Source of the DNA: Anaerosalibacter massiliensis
GTDB lineage: Bacteria > Bacillota > Clostridia > Tissierellales > Sporanaerobacteraceae
Direction of reading: 5' to 3'
DNA length: 64,000 bases
Assembly (NCBI GenBank): GCA_000751555.1
Contig: CCEZ01000019.1
Span: forward strand, 1 to 64,000
Under the pieces are notes generated by a model. It worked only from the letters and a program-made list of their open reading frames with translations. It was not told the DNA's origin and ran no database searches. The position numbers and the translations under genes were made by a program. Of the stretch, positions 8,586 through 18,461 are shown piece by piece; position 1 is the first letter of the stretch; every line of letters begins with the position of its first letter.

Positions 8586-9323
8586 TTAAATTATTTCTAC
8601 ACATCCAAATCCTTGACTATTTTTACTCCCTAATCCTGTATCAATTCCTAATTGAAGCAATGGGATAGGGCCTGTTAAATTAAATTTACCTGTATAACCC
8701 TTTATTATAAAACCTTTATATTTTACTACAGACATTTTTGTTTTCCCAATAGGTTTTATTTTCACTTCATTTTTAGGTAGTTCTTCTGAATAAAAAGCCT
8801 TATGCTTATTTTTTAAATTATTATTAATTGTTTGTGAAAAATATTTTTCATAAGGATTATAATAATATGTAAACTTCTTTCCATCTTTTCTAAAAAGAGT
8901 ACTATATGTAGATATAGGGGATAAAGTTCTAATTCTTATTTCCTCTTTATCCACTATTTCTTTCTCAACTGTTACTTTCTTTACTTCCAGATAATTATTT
9001 CCCAGTCTTACCTTTTGTCTAAATAATAAGTTATTTCCTATAGAATTAGAAAATTTATTATAGGGAGAAGATACTGTAAGTGAAACTGGTCCTTTAAATA
9101 TTATTTCTCCATTTCTTTTATTTAAAAAATAATTTCCTGTTATCCTTGAAAAAGTAAACATTTTGAAAGCCCTTTTTTCATTTTTAAATCCTTCTTCATG
9201 TAAAAAACTTGCCACATCTTTCTTCAATAAATTATAAATCATTCCTTGAACCATATGATTATATTGAATTGGCAATATTGTTTTATCTGAATCTACTGGA
9301 TAAAAAGTAATAATTTCCTTCAT
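8586..9323 (-). CDS. cas6: CRISPR-associated endoribonuclease Cas6 (orphan)
   Basis: A 245-aa protein of the Cas6 family, which cuts CRISPR repeat RNA to make guide RNAs. It shows the N-terminal ferredoxin-like start with LPIQYNHMVQGMIYNLL (His23, and His42 in FLHEEGF, are candidate catalytic residues), the central LSPISTYS motif, and the C-terminal glycine-rich loop GLGSKNSQGFGCVEI that is diagnostic. The start at 9323 follows GGAGGTATTAAAA. It is monocistronic with its own terminator. No other cas gene and no repeat array are in the window, so its substrate must be encoded elsewhere or be lost. Confidence 0.85.
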   Translation of the reverse strand: MKEIITFYPVDSDKTILPIQYNHMVQGMIYNLLKKDVASFLHEEGFKNEKRAFKMFTFSRITGNYFLNKRNGEIIFKGPVSLTVSSPYNKFSNSIGNNLLFRQKVRLGNNYLEVKKVTVEKEIVDKEEIRIRTLSPISTYSTLFRKDGKKFTYYYNPYEKYFSQTINNNLKNKHKAFYSEELPKNEVKIKPIGKTKMSVVKYKGFIIKGYTGKFNLTGPIPLLQLGIDTGLGSKNSQGFGCVEII

Positions 9324-9514
9324 TTTTAATACCTCCAAATACTTGACTATAGGACTAAAGTACTATTTCTATAAAGATTATTAAAAACCTTCTTTTTTAG
9401 TATATTTCTTAACAGTTTTATCATTTATTTTATATTTACAATACATGAATCACTAGTTTTTAACTATTAAAAACCTTCTACTAATGATATAATCATATCT
9501 TAGGAGGGATTTAA

Positions 9515-10186
9515 ATGGAAAAGGTAAGTTCTAAACAAATGAATTCAATTGATAATTTTTGTATTAAAGCTATAGGTATTCCTGGAATAGTTCTTATGGA
9601 AAATGCAGCCTTAAAAATAGTTAAAAATATAGATTTAGATAAATATGATAAATTCACTATTATATCTGGTGTTGGGAATAATGGAGGAGATGGATTAGCA
9701 GTTGGAAGGCATTTGTCAATATTAGATAAAAATGTAGATATATTTGTTATTGGTGATGTTAGAAAAGGAAGTAAGGATTTTGGCACTAATTATTCTATTC
9801 TTAGAAATATGAATATACCAATTCACCATATTTTAGGAATAGAAGATTTGAAATATCTTCAAAAAAGTATAGACTCTTCTCAGATGATTATAGATAGCAT
9901 ATTTGGTACAGGCCTATCTAGAAAAGTAGAAGGGTTGTTTGAAAGAACTATTTCTACTATGAATAAAAGTAATAATTATATACTTTCTGTTGACATTCCT
10001 TCAGGTCTAAATTCAGATACAGGAGAGGTTCTAAATACTTGTGTAAAAGCCGATAAAACTATTACTTTACAACTACTTAAAAAAGGACTTGTCTTAAATG
10101 AAGGTAAGAAATATTCCGGGGAGATAATTGTTGAAACTATAGGAATGCCTAAAATAGCCATAGAAAAAGGACTTAGAACTTTCTAA
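9515..10186 (+). CDS. nnrE: NAD(P)H-hydrate epimerase (stand-alone NnrE domain)
   Basis: Repairs damaged NAD(P)H by interconverting R and S hydrates. The 223-aa protein is a YjeF_N domain only: IDNFCIKAIGIPGIVLMENA, the binding loop SGVGNNGGDGLAVGRHL (about residues 51-67), IIDSIFGTGL, and the catalytic region VDIPSGLNSDTGEV. In many bacteria this is fused to the ADP-dependent dehydratase NnrD; here the protein stops after the epimerase domain and a terminator overlaps the stop codon. Any NnrD must be encoded elsewhere. The ribosome site AGGAGGGATTTAA supports the start. Confidence 0.88.
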   Translation: MEKVSSKQMNSIDNFCIKAIGIPGIVLMENAALKIVKNIDLDKYDKFTIISGVGNNGGDGLAVGRHLSILDKNVDIFVIGDVRKGSKDFGTNYSILRNMNIPIHHILGIEDLKYLQKSIDSSQMIIDSIFGTGLSRKVEGLFERTISTMNKSNNYILSVDIPSGLNSDTGEVLNTCVKADKTITLQLLKKGLVLNEGKKYSGEIIVETIGMPKIAIEKGLRTF

Positions 10187-10195
10187 GTCCCTTTA
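10165..10195. terminator. Bidirectional terminator overlapping the nnrE stop
   Basis: The perfect stem GGACTTAGAA/TTCTAAGTCC (10169-10178 with 10181-10190) encloses the nnrE stop codon (10184-10186). AAAAA on its left gives a T-run for the convergent SNF2 gene, and CTTTATAT follows on the right. Confidence 0.75.
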
Positions 10196-13100
10196 TATGC
10201 TAAATAGGTATTTTATCTCGTCTTCACTAAGCTTTGATACTAAAGTTTCTCCTTCTGTAATCACTTTATCTATCATTTCTTTTTTTCTTTCTTGTAACTC
10301 AAATATTTTTTCTTCAATAGTACCCTTAGTTATAAGTTTCATAACTTGAACAGTATTTTTTTGCCCTATTCTATAAGCCCTGTCTGTAGCTTGTTCCTCA
10401 ACTGCTGGATTCCACCAAGGATCAATATGGATAACCATATCAGCCCCTGTGAGATTCAATCCTGTTCCACCTGCTTTTAAAGATATTAAAAATACATTAC
10501 CCTCTCCATTATTAAAAGCTTTAACCCTTCTTCCTCTATCTTCTATATTGGTAGAGCCATCTAAATACATATATTCTATATGGTTTTTTTCCAACATATC
10601 TTGAACAATATTTAACATGCTAGTAAATTGAGAAAATAGAAGTATTCTATGTCCTCCCTCTATAGCATCCTTTACTATTTCTTCAAGAGAATTTATCTTT
10701 CCACTTTTTCCTCTATAATTTTCAACAAACATTCCTGGATGACAACAGATTTGTCTAAGTCTTGTAAGCCCTGCTAAAATCTTTATTTGACTTTTTCCAA
10801 ATCCCTTAGCTATTATTTCTTCTTCTATCTCTCCTTTTATAGCTTGTAAATAAGCGAGATATATCTTTTTTTGTTCATTTGTTAACTCTACTACTACTTT
10901 CTGCTCTATTTTATCTGGCAATTCTTTTAGCACATCTTTTTTAAGCCTTCTTAAAATAAAAGGTCTTATATGAAGATTTAAATCTTTCAGAGCATTTTCA
11001 TCTTGTTCTTTAATAATTGGCTTTTCATATTTTTCTATAAACTTTCCATTAGATAATAAATATCCAGGCATTAAATAATCAAATATTGACCACAATTCTG
11101 TTAAAGAATTTTCCATAGGAGTTCCAGTTAGAGCAAAATAATTTTTAGCTTTTATCTTTTTAACAGACCTAGCACTTAAAGATTTTGGATTCTTTATATA
11201 CTGAGCCTCATCTAATATACAATGTCTGAATGTAATTTCTTTGTATTCAGCTATATCATTCCTTATTAGAGGATATGAGGTAATAATTACATCATAATCT
11301 TCAATATCTTTCAAAAGATTTTTCCTCTCATCTTTGTCTCCTGACACTACAATTGCTTTAAGACTAGGAGCAAATCTTTTAATTTCTGCTTCCCAATTGT
11401 ATAATACAGAAGTAGGAGCAATTACAAGGGATGGCCATCTGCCCTTTTCATTTTTTTCTGATAATAAAAAGGTAATTATTTGCAATGTTTTACCTAAACC
11501 CATATCATCAGCTAATATTCCACCTAAACCATATCTTGATAAAGTTTTTAACCACTTAAATCCAAACTTTTGATAATCTCTAAGAATATTATCTAGCTCT
11601 ATAGGAATCTCATATTCAATATCTTCTGGTTTATTAATATCTTCAACTAAATTTTGAAAATCCATATTTTTTTCAATAAAATTTAGTTTCTTCTCCTTTA
11701 AATAATTATTTAAATATGCTGCTCTGTACTTAGGAATTGATAATGTTTCTCTATTTAAATCTTTTTCATCTATATCTAAATAATCTAAAATATTTTCCAT
11801 ATATCCTAGTTCATTATTATCTAATAATAAAAACGAACCATTTTTCAGCCTATAATATTTCTTTTTTTCCTTTAAAGCTTTAAATACCTTTTCTAATTCT
11901 TCAGAACTTATACCTGCTAATTCAAAATTAAACTCTAACATATCTGTATCACTATTTAAACCTATACTTCCAGAAAAATTAGCAGGGTTTTTGAATGCTA
12001 TATTTCTAAAGCCTTCAGAGTAATATACACTACATAAGTTTTGAATCTTAGGAATAATATTGAATATAAAATTAAATATTTTTTCCTCTTCATCTATATA
12101 TATCTCCCCATCTCTAACCTTAAATTCGCTTTTTTCTAAAAGTCTTAAAATATTTCTTTCTTTTTCTGCATCCCTCAATAAAATTTTTCCAGGTTTATTA
12201 ATATTAGAATCTTGAGAACTAAAAGGGTTTATATTTATATCTCCGTATATAAAATTAACTTTTCCTATAATAATATCTGACTCTTTATCTAAATATATAT
12301 TGGCTTTAAGATCAGGGTTGTATATAGAATTTTCTATTTTTTCATCTATATCAATATTGGCTACATCTTTAACACTTAGAATTATTTCTGATATAAAGTC
12401 CTCTTTGTATTTATTAGGTATTTTTAAAGTTTCATTTCTACTTGAAATTATCTCATCATATAAAGGTACTATTTTCTTTCTCCACTCTTTTGAAATTTTA
12501 TAGATATGCTCATTATTAAAAATATACTCACCATTTGAAGTAAGAGGAATAATATTTTCATAAGAATCCATTTTCATAGTTAAATAATTGCCTTCTTCAT
12601 CTAGTTTCATATTTAAATAAAAATCTTTCTCTATTATCTTTATATTCTTGTACTCAGATCCCATTATAGAAGCATTAAAACTTCTACCTCCCATAAGCTT
12701 AAAAAAACTTTTCAATGCCTCTGGTTTAAGTAATATGTGCTTTCCTTTAAATATATTCTGGTCTCCACTTCCATAATATCTTGTACTATTTATTGTATGA
12801 TTTTCATATAAAAGTTTCAGAAAGCTAATTACTTTTTCATCTTCAGGTCTAAATACATGATAATTAGGATTGAAAGTAAATTCTTTTCCAAAATATATTT
12901 CTTCTCCATTTTCTAAACTCTCAAAGAACTTTTTAACATTTCTTACTACATATAGCTTGTTTTCTCCCATTCTTAGACTTAAAAAAGAACTTTCATCAAT
13001 GTCTCTGAAATCATTAAAATCAAATTCATAATTAAGTTCTAATTTTACAGGTATATTTTGATTTTCACTATTAAATTTATAATAATCAATTATGTTTTTT

Positions 13101-13426
13101 ATATTTTCTTCATCTTTTTTTTGAAATGTATTAGATATATTTAAGTTTTTTATATATAAAAGAAGAGCAATGATATGTTTACAATCACCTGAATATTTTT
13201 CATAAGCTGGACATGTGCAATGAGAGGATACTAAATCATTATCTTTATCAAAAAAAAGCTCCACTATATATTCTTTACTTCCTTTAACTATTCCTTGAAA
13301 ATATTTTAAGTCTTTATCGTACCTTAAATTCGTGACTCTACCATTATAATAACATTCTTTTCCTTTAATGTAAGATTGATAGTTTCCCGATCTTTCTAAT
13401 AATAGCTTATCATCTATATTTAACAT
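10193..13426 (-). CDS. SWIM zinc-finger SNF2-family DNA-dependent ATPase
   Basis: A 1077-aa bacterial SNF2 protein related to RapA/Swi2 remodellers. The SWIM zinc finger lies at Cys70, Cys72, Cys82 and His84 (CTCP...CKH). A long middle region with the DUF3670/SNF2_N-associated character (~100-600) follows. The helicase core starts near residue 620 with LRDYQKFGFKWL, then Walker A DDMGLGKT, Walker B DEAQ, LTGTPMENS, and motifs V/VI GTGLNLTGAD and QATDRAYRIGQ. It would translocate on DNA, perhaps displacing bound proteins; the target is not known. The start at 13426 follows GAGGTGAAAT. It is monocistronic and converges on nnrE. Confidence 0.88.
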   Translation of the reverse strand: MLNIDDKLLLERSGNYQSYIKGKECYYNGRVTNLRYDKDLKYFQGIVKGSKEYIVELFFDKDNDLVSSHCTCPAYEKYSGDCKHIIALLLYIKNLNISNTFQKKDEENIKNIIDYYKFNSENQNIPVKLELNYEFDFNDFRDIDESSFLSLRMGENKLYVVRNVKKFFESLENGEEIYFGKEFTFNPNYHVFRPEDEKVISFLKLLYENHTINSTRYYGSGDQNIFKGKHILLKPEALKSFFKLMGGRSFNASIMGSEYKNIKIIEKDFYLNMKLDEEGNYLTMKMDSYENIIPLTSNGEYIFNNEHIYKISKEWRKKIVPLYDEIISSRNETLKIPNKYKEDFISEIILSVKDVANIDIDEKIENSIYNPDLKANIYLDKESDIIIGKVNFIYGDININPFSSQDSNINKPGKILLRDAEKERNILRLLEKSEFKVRDGEIYIDEEEKIFNFIFNIIPKIQNLCSVYYSEGFRNIAFKNPANFSGSIGLNSDTDMLEFNFELAGISSEELEKVFKALKEKKKYYRLKNGSFLLLDNNELGYMENILDYLDIDEKDLNRETLSIPKYRAAYLNNYLKEKKLNFIEKNMDFQNLVEDINKPEDIEYEIPIELDNILRDYQKFGFKWLKTLSRYGLGGILADDMGLGKTLQIITFLLSEKNEKGRWPSLVIAPTSVLYNWEAEIKRFAPSLKAIVVSGDKDERKNLLKDIEDYDVIITSYPLIRNDIAEYKEITFRHCILDEAQYIKNPKSLSARSVKKIKAKNYFALTGTPMENSLTELWSIFDYLMPGYLLSNGKFIEKYEKPIIKEQDENALKDLNLHIRPFILRRLKKDVLKELPDKIEQKVVVELTNEQKKIYLAYLQAIKGEIEEEIIAKGFGKSQIKILAGLTRLRQICCHPGMFVENYRGKSGKINSLEEIVKDAIEGGHRILLFSQFTSMLNIVQDMLEKNHIEYMYLDGSTNIEDRGRRVKAFNNGEGNVFLISLKAGGTGLNLTGADMVIHIDPWWNPAVEEQATDRAYRIGQKNTVQVMKLITKGTIEEKIFELQERKKEMIDKVITEGETLVSKLSEDEIKYLFSI

Positions 13427-13510
13427 ATTTCACCTCTATCAAAATCATGGGATTTATTATTCAATATCCTATTATATCATAGCCCATATTATATTTAAAA
13501 TATACTCACA

Positions 13511-13542
13511 AGAAAAAGGGCTTAGATAATTCTAAACCCCTA
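13511..13542 (-). terminator. Terminator after cbiK
   Basis: An imperfect stem GGGTTTAGA/TCTAAGCCC (minus strand, arms near 13518-13526 and 13531-13539) is followed by TTTTTC. It lies ~25 bp past the cbiK stop. Confidence 0.7.
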
Positions 13543-13567
13543 ACAAAACTTAATTAATTTCTCAATT

Positions 13568-14344
13568 TTATTCTATTATATCTTCTAAATGTGACACAAA
13601 TAACTTTCTTATACTGTCCTCTTCTCCAAGGCCTTTTACATAGGTTTCTACCTTAAAACCTTCTTTTAAAAGTTTATTTTTCCAAGAATCTTCTTCATCT
13701 CCTGCCATATCATTTTTTGCATGATCTCCTGCAACTAACATGAAAGGTTTTAGTATTACCTTTCTTATTTTATTTTCTTTTAGTAAAGGTATTATATCTT
13801 CTATAGTTTCATTGCCCTCCACTGTACCTATATATACATTTTTAAATCCTTGTTTCTTAAATTCATCTTCTAATCTACTGTAACAATTGTCAGAAATATG
13901 ATCTGTCCCATGTCCCATAAATACAATAGCTTCATCTTCTTTTAATCCCTTAGTATCTAGTGCTTCAACCACTTTTTTATAATCTTCTTCATCATATAGT
14001 AAGGGCTTTCCTACACTTATACTATTAAAATTGTATTTGTCCTTAAAACTATCTATGTGCCTATGCATTTTTTCATATTCATGACCTGGTATGATATGTA
14101 AGGATTGAATATATATATCTTTAGTCTCACCCTTACATATTTTCTCTAATGCTTCTTCTACATTATCTATTATTATGCCATCTCTCTTTTTTAATCTTTC
14201 TATTACCATTTGAGAAGTAAAAGCCCTTCTAATTTCAAAATCTTTAAATCTATCTTTAATTTCATTTTCTGTGCTTTCTATACATAACTTTCTTGTTTTC
14301 TCATAAGTTGTTCCAAAACTAACTACAAGGATAGCTTCTTTCAT
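13568..14344 (-). CDS. cbiK: Sirohydrochlorin cobaltochelatase CbiK
   Basis: Inserts Co2+ into sirohydrochlorin, the first committed step of anaerobic (early-cobalt) B12 synthesis. The 258-aa length fits. The protein starts KEAILVVSFGTTYEKTRK and carries the two metal-site histidines, His145 in GHGTDH and His208 in AGDHAKNDMAGDE, matching the known CbiK pair. There is no signal peptide, so it is cytoplasmic. It is preceded by its own cobalamin riboswitch and terminator, and followed by a terminator, so it is a one-gene unit repressed by B12. The rest of the B12 pathway after this step is not in the window. Confidence 0.93.
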   Translation of the reverse strand: MKEAILVVSFGTTYEKTRKLCIESTENEIKDRFKDFEIRRAFTSQMVIERLKKRDGIIIDNVEEALEKICKGETKDIYIQSLHIIPGHEYEKMHRHIDSFKDKYNFNSISVGKPLLYDEEDYKKVVEALDTKGLKEDEAIVFMGHGTDHISDNCYSRLEDEFKKQGFKNVYIGTVEGNETIEDIIPLLKENKIRKVILKPFMLVAGDHAKNDMAGDEEDSWKNKLLKEGFKVETYVKGLGEEDSIRKLFVSHLEDIIE

Positions 14345-14371
14345 TTTATACCTCTTTTCTTTGAGTTATTT

Positions 14372-14404
14372 GTAAAAAATCCCATAGCCTCAAACAGCTA
14401 TGGG
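14372..14404 (-). terminator. Riboswitch-linked terminator before cbiK
   Basis: The stem CCCATAGC/GCTATGGG (14381-14388 with 14397-14404) is followed on the minus strand by ATTTTTTA. It lies between the cobalamin aptamer and the cbiK ribosome site, as expected for a transcription-attenuating expression platform. Confidence 0.85.
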
Positions 14405-14434
14405 ATGGATATTCATATATATTTTAATACAAAA

Positions 14435-14615
14435 GCAATTCCTTCCCACCGAAGGCATACTTAAAAGTTATAGGCAGGTCTCCTGACTTGTGGTTTATCC
14501 TACTCTCAACACCTTCCCAAGAGGTGGTATATCGTTGATTTCGTACCACTTACAGTAGCGGGGGCTGTATTGGCTTTTACCAATTTCCCTTTTAATCATA
14601 ATAAACCTATATCTC
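14435..14615 (-). promoter_or_regulatory. Cobalamin riboswitch (upstream of cbiK)
   Basis: Read on the minus strand it contains the B12-box signatures in order: AAAGGGAA...TTGGT, GCCCCCGCTACTGTAA, GGGAAGGTG..GAGAGTAGGA, and the hallmark GTCAGGAGACCTGCC. A hairpin CCTTCGGTGGGAAGG follows. Its GGTGG loop can pair with CCACC in the aptamer's P5-side loop, fitting the kissing-loop switch. Adenosyl- versus other cobalamin preference is not determined. Confidence 0.95.
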
Positions 14616-14639
14616 CTCTTATTAAGTTGTATAAAACAT

Positions 14640-14668
14640 ATGCTAACATAAGACTATAATTTTTGCAA
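14640..14668 (-). promoter_or_regulatory. Possible promoter of the cbiK transcript
   Basis: The minus strand reads TTGCAA, 17 bp, TAGCAT, ending about 25 bp before the aptamer. The -10 is weak, so this is tentative. Confidence 0.4.
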
Positions 14669-14679
14669 TTTTTTTAACT

Positions 14680-15969
14680 CTACTTAATAGCCTTCAATGC
14701 TTCGTAATTAGCCTTAATAGTATATTCTATATCTTCTTTAGTATGAGCTATAGATAAAAACATACCTTCAAATTGGGCTGGTGGAAGCATTATTCCACGA
14801 TTTAACATTTCATTGAAATATTTAGCATACATTTCTGTATCACAAGACTGAACATCATCAAAGTTTTCAAAAGGTCCTTTTCCAAAGAAAAGAGTTAACA
14901 TACTTTTAAATCTTACTATTTTTGCATTTATATTTAATTCTTCTATATTTTTTCTAATTCCTTCTTCTATCATAATAGCTTTTTCTTCTAGTTCCTTATA
15001 TATATTTTTATTTTCTTTTAGTATTTTTAAATTTCTATATCCTACATGCATGGCTAATGGGTTTCCTGAAAGAGTACCTGCTTGATAAACTGGCCCTGTT
15101 GGAGATACCATTTCCATTATTTCTTTTTTTCCGCCATAAGCACCAACTGGAAATCCTCCTCCGATTATTTTACCAAAACAAGCCATATCTGGTTCAATTC
15201 CATATACTTCGCTAGCCCCTCCATAGCTTATCCTAAAACCTGTTATTACTTCATCAAATATAAGTACTGAACCATTCTCTTTAGTTATCTTCCTAAGGCC
15301 TTCTAAAAATTCTCTCTTTGCAGGAACTACTCCCATATTTCCTGCTACAGGTTCTAGGATTATAGCTGCTATATCTTCTCCAAAATCTTCAAAAGTCTTT
15401 TTTACATCTTCTAAATTATTATATCTGCAAACTATAGTATTTTTTACTATATCTGCTGGAACTCCACTGCTAGTGGGTACTCCATAAGTTATAGCTCCTG
15501 ACCCAGATTTCACAAGTAAACAATCATTATGTCCATGATAGCAACCTTCAAATTTTATTATTTTATCCCTACCAGTATATCCTCTAGCTACTCTTATGGC
15601 ACTCATAGTAGCTTCCGTACCTGAGTTCACCATTCTTACCATTTCCACACCATTATAAGATTCTACAATATGCTTTGCCATATCTACTTCTATCTTAGTA
15701 GGTAGTCCAAAACTTATTCCATTTCTTAAAATATCTTCTATACCTTCTATTAATCTTTCATCAGAGTGTCCAAGTATTAAAGGACCCCATGAACAGATAT
15801 AATCAATATAAGTATTTCCGTCCTCATCTTCTATTTTATTTCCATGTCCAGATTTAATGAATGCTGGATCTGCTCCAACAGACTTAAAGGCTCTAACAGG
15901 GCTATTTACTCCTCCTGGAATGTATTTTATAGCTTCATCATATATATTTTTTGACTTTTTTAGGTTCAT
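14680..15969 (-). CDS. hemL: Glutamate-1-semialdehyde 2,1-aminomutase
   Basis: Converts glutamate 1-semialdehyde to 5-aminolevulinate using PLP, the second C5-pathway step after HemA. The 429-aa length is standard. Motifs: YIPGGVNSPVRAFKSVG at the N-terminus, NSGTEATMSAIRVARGYTGR, YHGHND, IFDEVITGFR, and the PLP lysine in FGKIIGGGFPVGAYGG. The start is after AAAGGAAGTGATAAT. It is the last gene of the cbi-hem operon, 18 bp after hemB. Confidence 0.96.
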   Translation of the reverse strand: MNLKKSKNIYDEAIKYIPGGVNSPVRAFKSVGADPAFIKSGHGNKIEDEDGNTYIDYICSWGPLILGHSDERLIEGIEDILRNGISFGLPTKIEVDMAKHIVESYNGVEMVRMVNSGTEATMSAIRVARGYTGRDKIIKFEGCYHGHNDCLLVKSGSGAITYGVPTSSGVPADIVKNTIVCRYNNLEDVKKTFEDFGEDIAAIILEPVAGNMGVVPAKREFLEGLRKITKENGSVLIFDEVITGFRISYGGASEVYGIEPDMACFGKIIGGGFPVGAYGGKKEIMEMVSPTGPVYQAGTLSGNPLAMHVGYRNLKILKENKNIYKELEEKAIMIEEGIRKNIEELNINAKIVRFKSMLTLFFGKGPFENFDDVQSCDTEMYAKYFNEMLNRGIMLPPAQFEGMFLSIAHTKEDIEYTIKANYEALKAIK

Positions 15970-15987
15970 ATTATCACTTCCTTTTAA

Positions 15988-16956
15988 TTATTTTAGTATT
16001 TTAGCTACATCTTTAGCAAAATATGAAATAATTATATCTGCACCAGCCCTTTTAATTGAGAGTAAAGATTCTAATATAGCTGTTTCGTCTAAAAGTCCTT
16101 CCTTTACAGCCATCTTAAGCATTGAATACTCTCCACTTACATTATAAGCTGCTAAAGGCATATTGAAATTATCTTTTGCTCTTCTTATTATATCAAGATA
16201 GGAAAGAGCTGGTTTTACCATTATTATATCTGCCCCTTCCATTATATCTAATTCAATTTCTCTCATAGCTTCATCTGTATTAGCTGGATCCATTTGATAA
16301 GACTTCCTATCTCCAAAAGCTGGAGATGAATCTGCAGCATCTCTAAATGGTCCATAAAATGAAGATGCATATTTCGCACTATAGGCCATAATAGGTACAG
16401 TTTTAAATCCATTGTCATCTAAACAATTTCTAATATACTCTATTCTGCCATCCATCATATCAGAAGGTGCTATCATATCTGCTCCTGCTCTAGCATGACT
16501 TAAAGCAATTTTTCCTAAATACTCTAATGTTTTATCATTATCTACATAACCATTTTCTAAAAGTATTCCACAATGACCATGAGATGTATATTCACACATA
16601 CATACATCGGTTATAACATACATTTGGGGAAATACTTTTTTTATTTCTCTTGTAGCCTTTTGTACAATACCATCTTCTGCATATCCTTCAGTCCCTAACT
16701 CATCTTTATTTGCTGGAATTCCAAACAATAGTATAGCTTTTATTCCTAAACTTTCTACTTCTTCTACTTCTTTCAGTACTCTATCTACTGAATAACGATA
16801 GACTCCTTCCATAGATGGTATTTCTTCTTTTATATTTGTTCCTTCTTCCACAAATATTGGATAGATAAAATCTTCAACAGAAAGTTTAGTCTCTCTTATT
16901 AAATTTCTTATAGTTTCATTCTTTCTAAGTCTTCTAGGTCTATTTAATATATTCAT
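15988..16956 (-). CDS. hemB: Delta-aminolevulinic acid dehydratase (porphobilinogen synthase)
   Basis: Condenses two 5-aminolevulinates into porphobilinogen. The 322-aa protein starts [18 protein letters not shown]. It has the zinc-type cysteine cluster [14 protein letters not shown] and both substrate lysines, in [19 protein letters not shown] and [10 protein letters not shown]. The cysteines suggest a Zn-dependent rather than Mg-only enzyme. It overlaps cobA/hemD by 4 bp (ATGA), with AAGGAAGGAG as ribosome site. Confidence 0.96.
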   Translation of the reverse strand: MNILNRPRRLRKNETIRNLIRETKLSVEDFIYPIFVEEGTNIKEEIPSMEGVYRYSVDRVLKEVEEVESLGIKAILLFGIPANKDELGTEGYAEDGIVQKATREIKKVFPQMYVITDVCMCEYTSHGHCGILLENGYVDNDKTLEYLGKIALSHARAGADMIAPSDMMDGRIEYIRNCLDDNGFKTVPIMAYSAKYASSFYGPFRDAADSSPAFGDRKSYQMDPANTDEAMREIELDIMEGADIIMVKPALSYLDIIRRAKDNFNMPLAAYNVSGEYSMLKMAVKEGLLDETAILESLLSIKRAGADIIISYFAKDVAKILK

Positions 16957-18461
16957 TGTTTTTCTCCTTCCTTTACGAGTAGTTCTATTAAGCCGTCTAC
17001 TGTATATTCTTCTGCTTCACCATAGACTTCATATCCTTTTTCTCTTATAGTGTTTGAAGTTATTGGTCCAATAGATAGTATCTTACCTCTATTTAAAATA
17101 TCTGAAGAATCATCACCTAATATCTCTACAAAATTATTAAAAGTTGAAGGACTAGTAAAGGTTAGGTAAAAATCCTTCTTATCTTTTAAAAACTTTATTA
17201 ATTTCTCCGCTTTGTTTATCCCTTTAATTGTATTATAAGTTTTAACTTCGTCTACATCACATATTTTAGAAATCTCTCTTACTAAATAGGGTCTTGCATT
17301 TTTAGCCCTTGGAACCAATACTTTATCTTTTTCTGTTAAAACTTTCTTTAAATCTTTTATTAAAGCTTCAGATACATGTTCCTCTGGAATAAAATCTGGT
17401 CTTACACCATATTTTTCTATAGTCTTTCCTGTCTTAGGTCCTATAGCTCCAATTTTTACCTCACCTAATTTTCTAGCATCATATCCTAGAGAGAATAGTT
17501 TTTTAAAAAATATATTTGCTCCATTTACACTAGTTAGTAAAATATGAGTGTATTTATCTATGTTTTCAATGGCACTATCTAATTCTAGATTAGGAGATAT
17601 TTCATCTATTTCAATAGTAGGAAATTCATAAGCTGTAGCCCCTAGTTTTTTTAATTCATTAACAAATTCTTTTTTCTGAGCTTTAGTCCTAGTTACAACT
17701 ATAGCTTTACCAAATAATAATTTTTCTTCAAAAAAATTAAGCTTTTTTCGTAACTTAACTACCTGTCCTACTACTATAAGACTTGGAGGAGTTATTTTTT
17801 CTTTTATTGCTTTTTCATATATATTTGAAAGATTTCCTTCAACTACTTTCTGGTAAGATGTAGTAGCCCAGTTTACTATAGCTACAGGAGTATCTTCATC
17901 TTTCCCATTTTCCATAAGTCTATCACATATTCTCTTTAGGTTTGAAACTCCCATTAAAAATACAAGAGTTCCCCTTAAGGATGCTAATGCCTCCCAGTTT
18001 AACTCTTCACTTTCATCCTTTAAATGTCCTGTTATAACATGGAAAGAAGATGCATAATCTCTATGAGTTATAGGTATACCTGCATAGGCTAGCCCTCCAA
18101 TAGAAGAAGTCACTCCTGGTACAGTCTCAAAGGGAATATTTCTTTCCACTAAGTATTCTCCCTCTTCTCCACCTCTTCCAAAAACATAAGGATCTCCACC
18201 TTTAAGTCTTGCAACAATTTTTCCACTTAAAGCTTCCTTATATATTATCTCATTTATTTCATCTTGAGTTTTAGTATGATCTTTTGATTTTTTTCCCACA
18301 TATATAAATTCACAATTTTCTTTTGCTTCTTCTAAAAGGCTATCACTTGCCAATCTATCATATACTATTACATCTGCTTCTTTTATACATTGAAGACCTT
18401 TTAAAGTTATTAAACTAGCATCTCCTGGGCCTGCTCCTATCAAATATACTTTTCCTTTCAT
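16953..18461 (-). CDS. cobA-hemD: Fused uroporphyrinogen-III C-methyltransferase / uroporphyrinogen-III synthase
   Basis: A bifunctional 502-aa protein. Residues 1-~240 are a SUMT domain ([53 protein letters not shown]) that methylates urogen III to precorrin-2 with SAM. Residues ~250-502 are a HemD domain ([33 protein letters not shown]) that closes hydroxymethylbilane to urogen III. This fusion is common in Clostridia and diverts flux to sirohaem and cobalamin rather than haem. It overlaps both neighbours by 4 bp. Confidence 0.95.
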   Translation of the reverse strand: MKGKVYLIGAGPGDASLITLKGLQCIKEADVIVYDRLASDSLLEEAKENCEFIYVGKKSKDHTKTQDEINEIIYKEALSGKIVARLKGGDPYVFGRGGEEGEYLVERNIPFETVPGVTSSIGGLAYAGIPITHRDYASSFHVITGHLKDESEELNWEALASLRGTLVFLMGVSNLKRICDRLMENGKDEDTPVAIVNWATTSYQKVVEGNLSNIYEKAIKEKITPPSLIVVGQVVKLRKKLNFFEEKLLFGKAIVVTRTKAQKKEFVNELKKLGATAYEFPTIEIDEISPNLELDSAIENIDKYTHILLTSVNGANIFFKKLFSLGYDARKLGEVKIGAIGPKTGKTIEKYGVRPDFIPEEHVSEALIKDLKKVLTEKDKVLVPRAKNARPYLVREISKICDVDEVKTYNTIKGINKAEKLIKFLKDKKDFYLTFTSPSTFNNFVEILGDDSSDILNRGKILSIGPITSNTIREKGYEVYGEAEEYTVDGLIELLVKEGEKQ

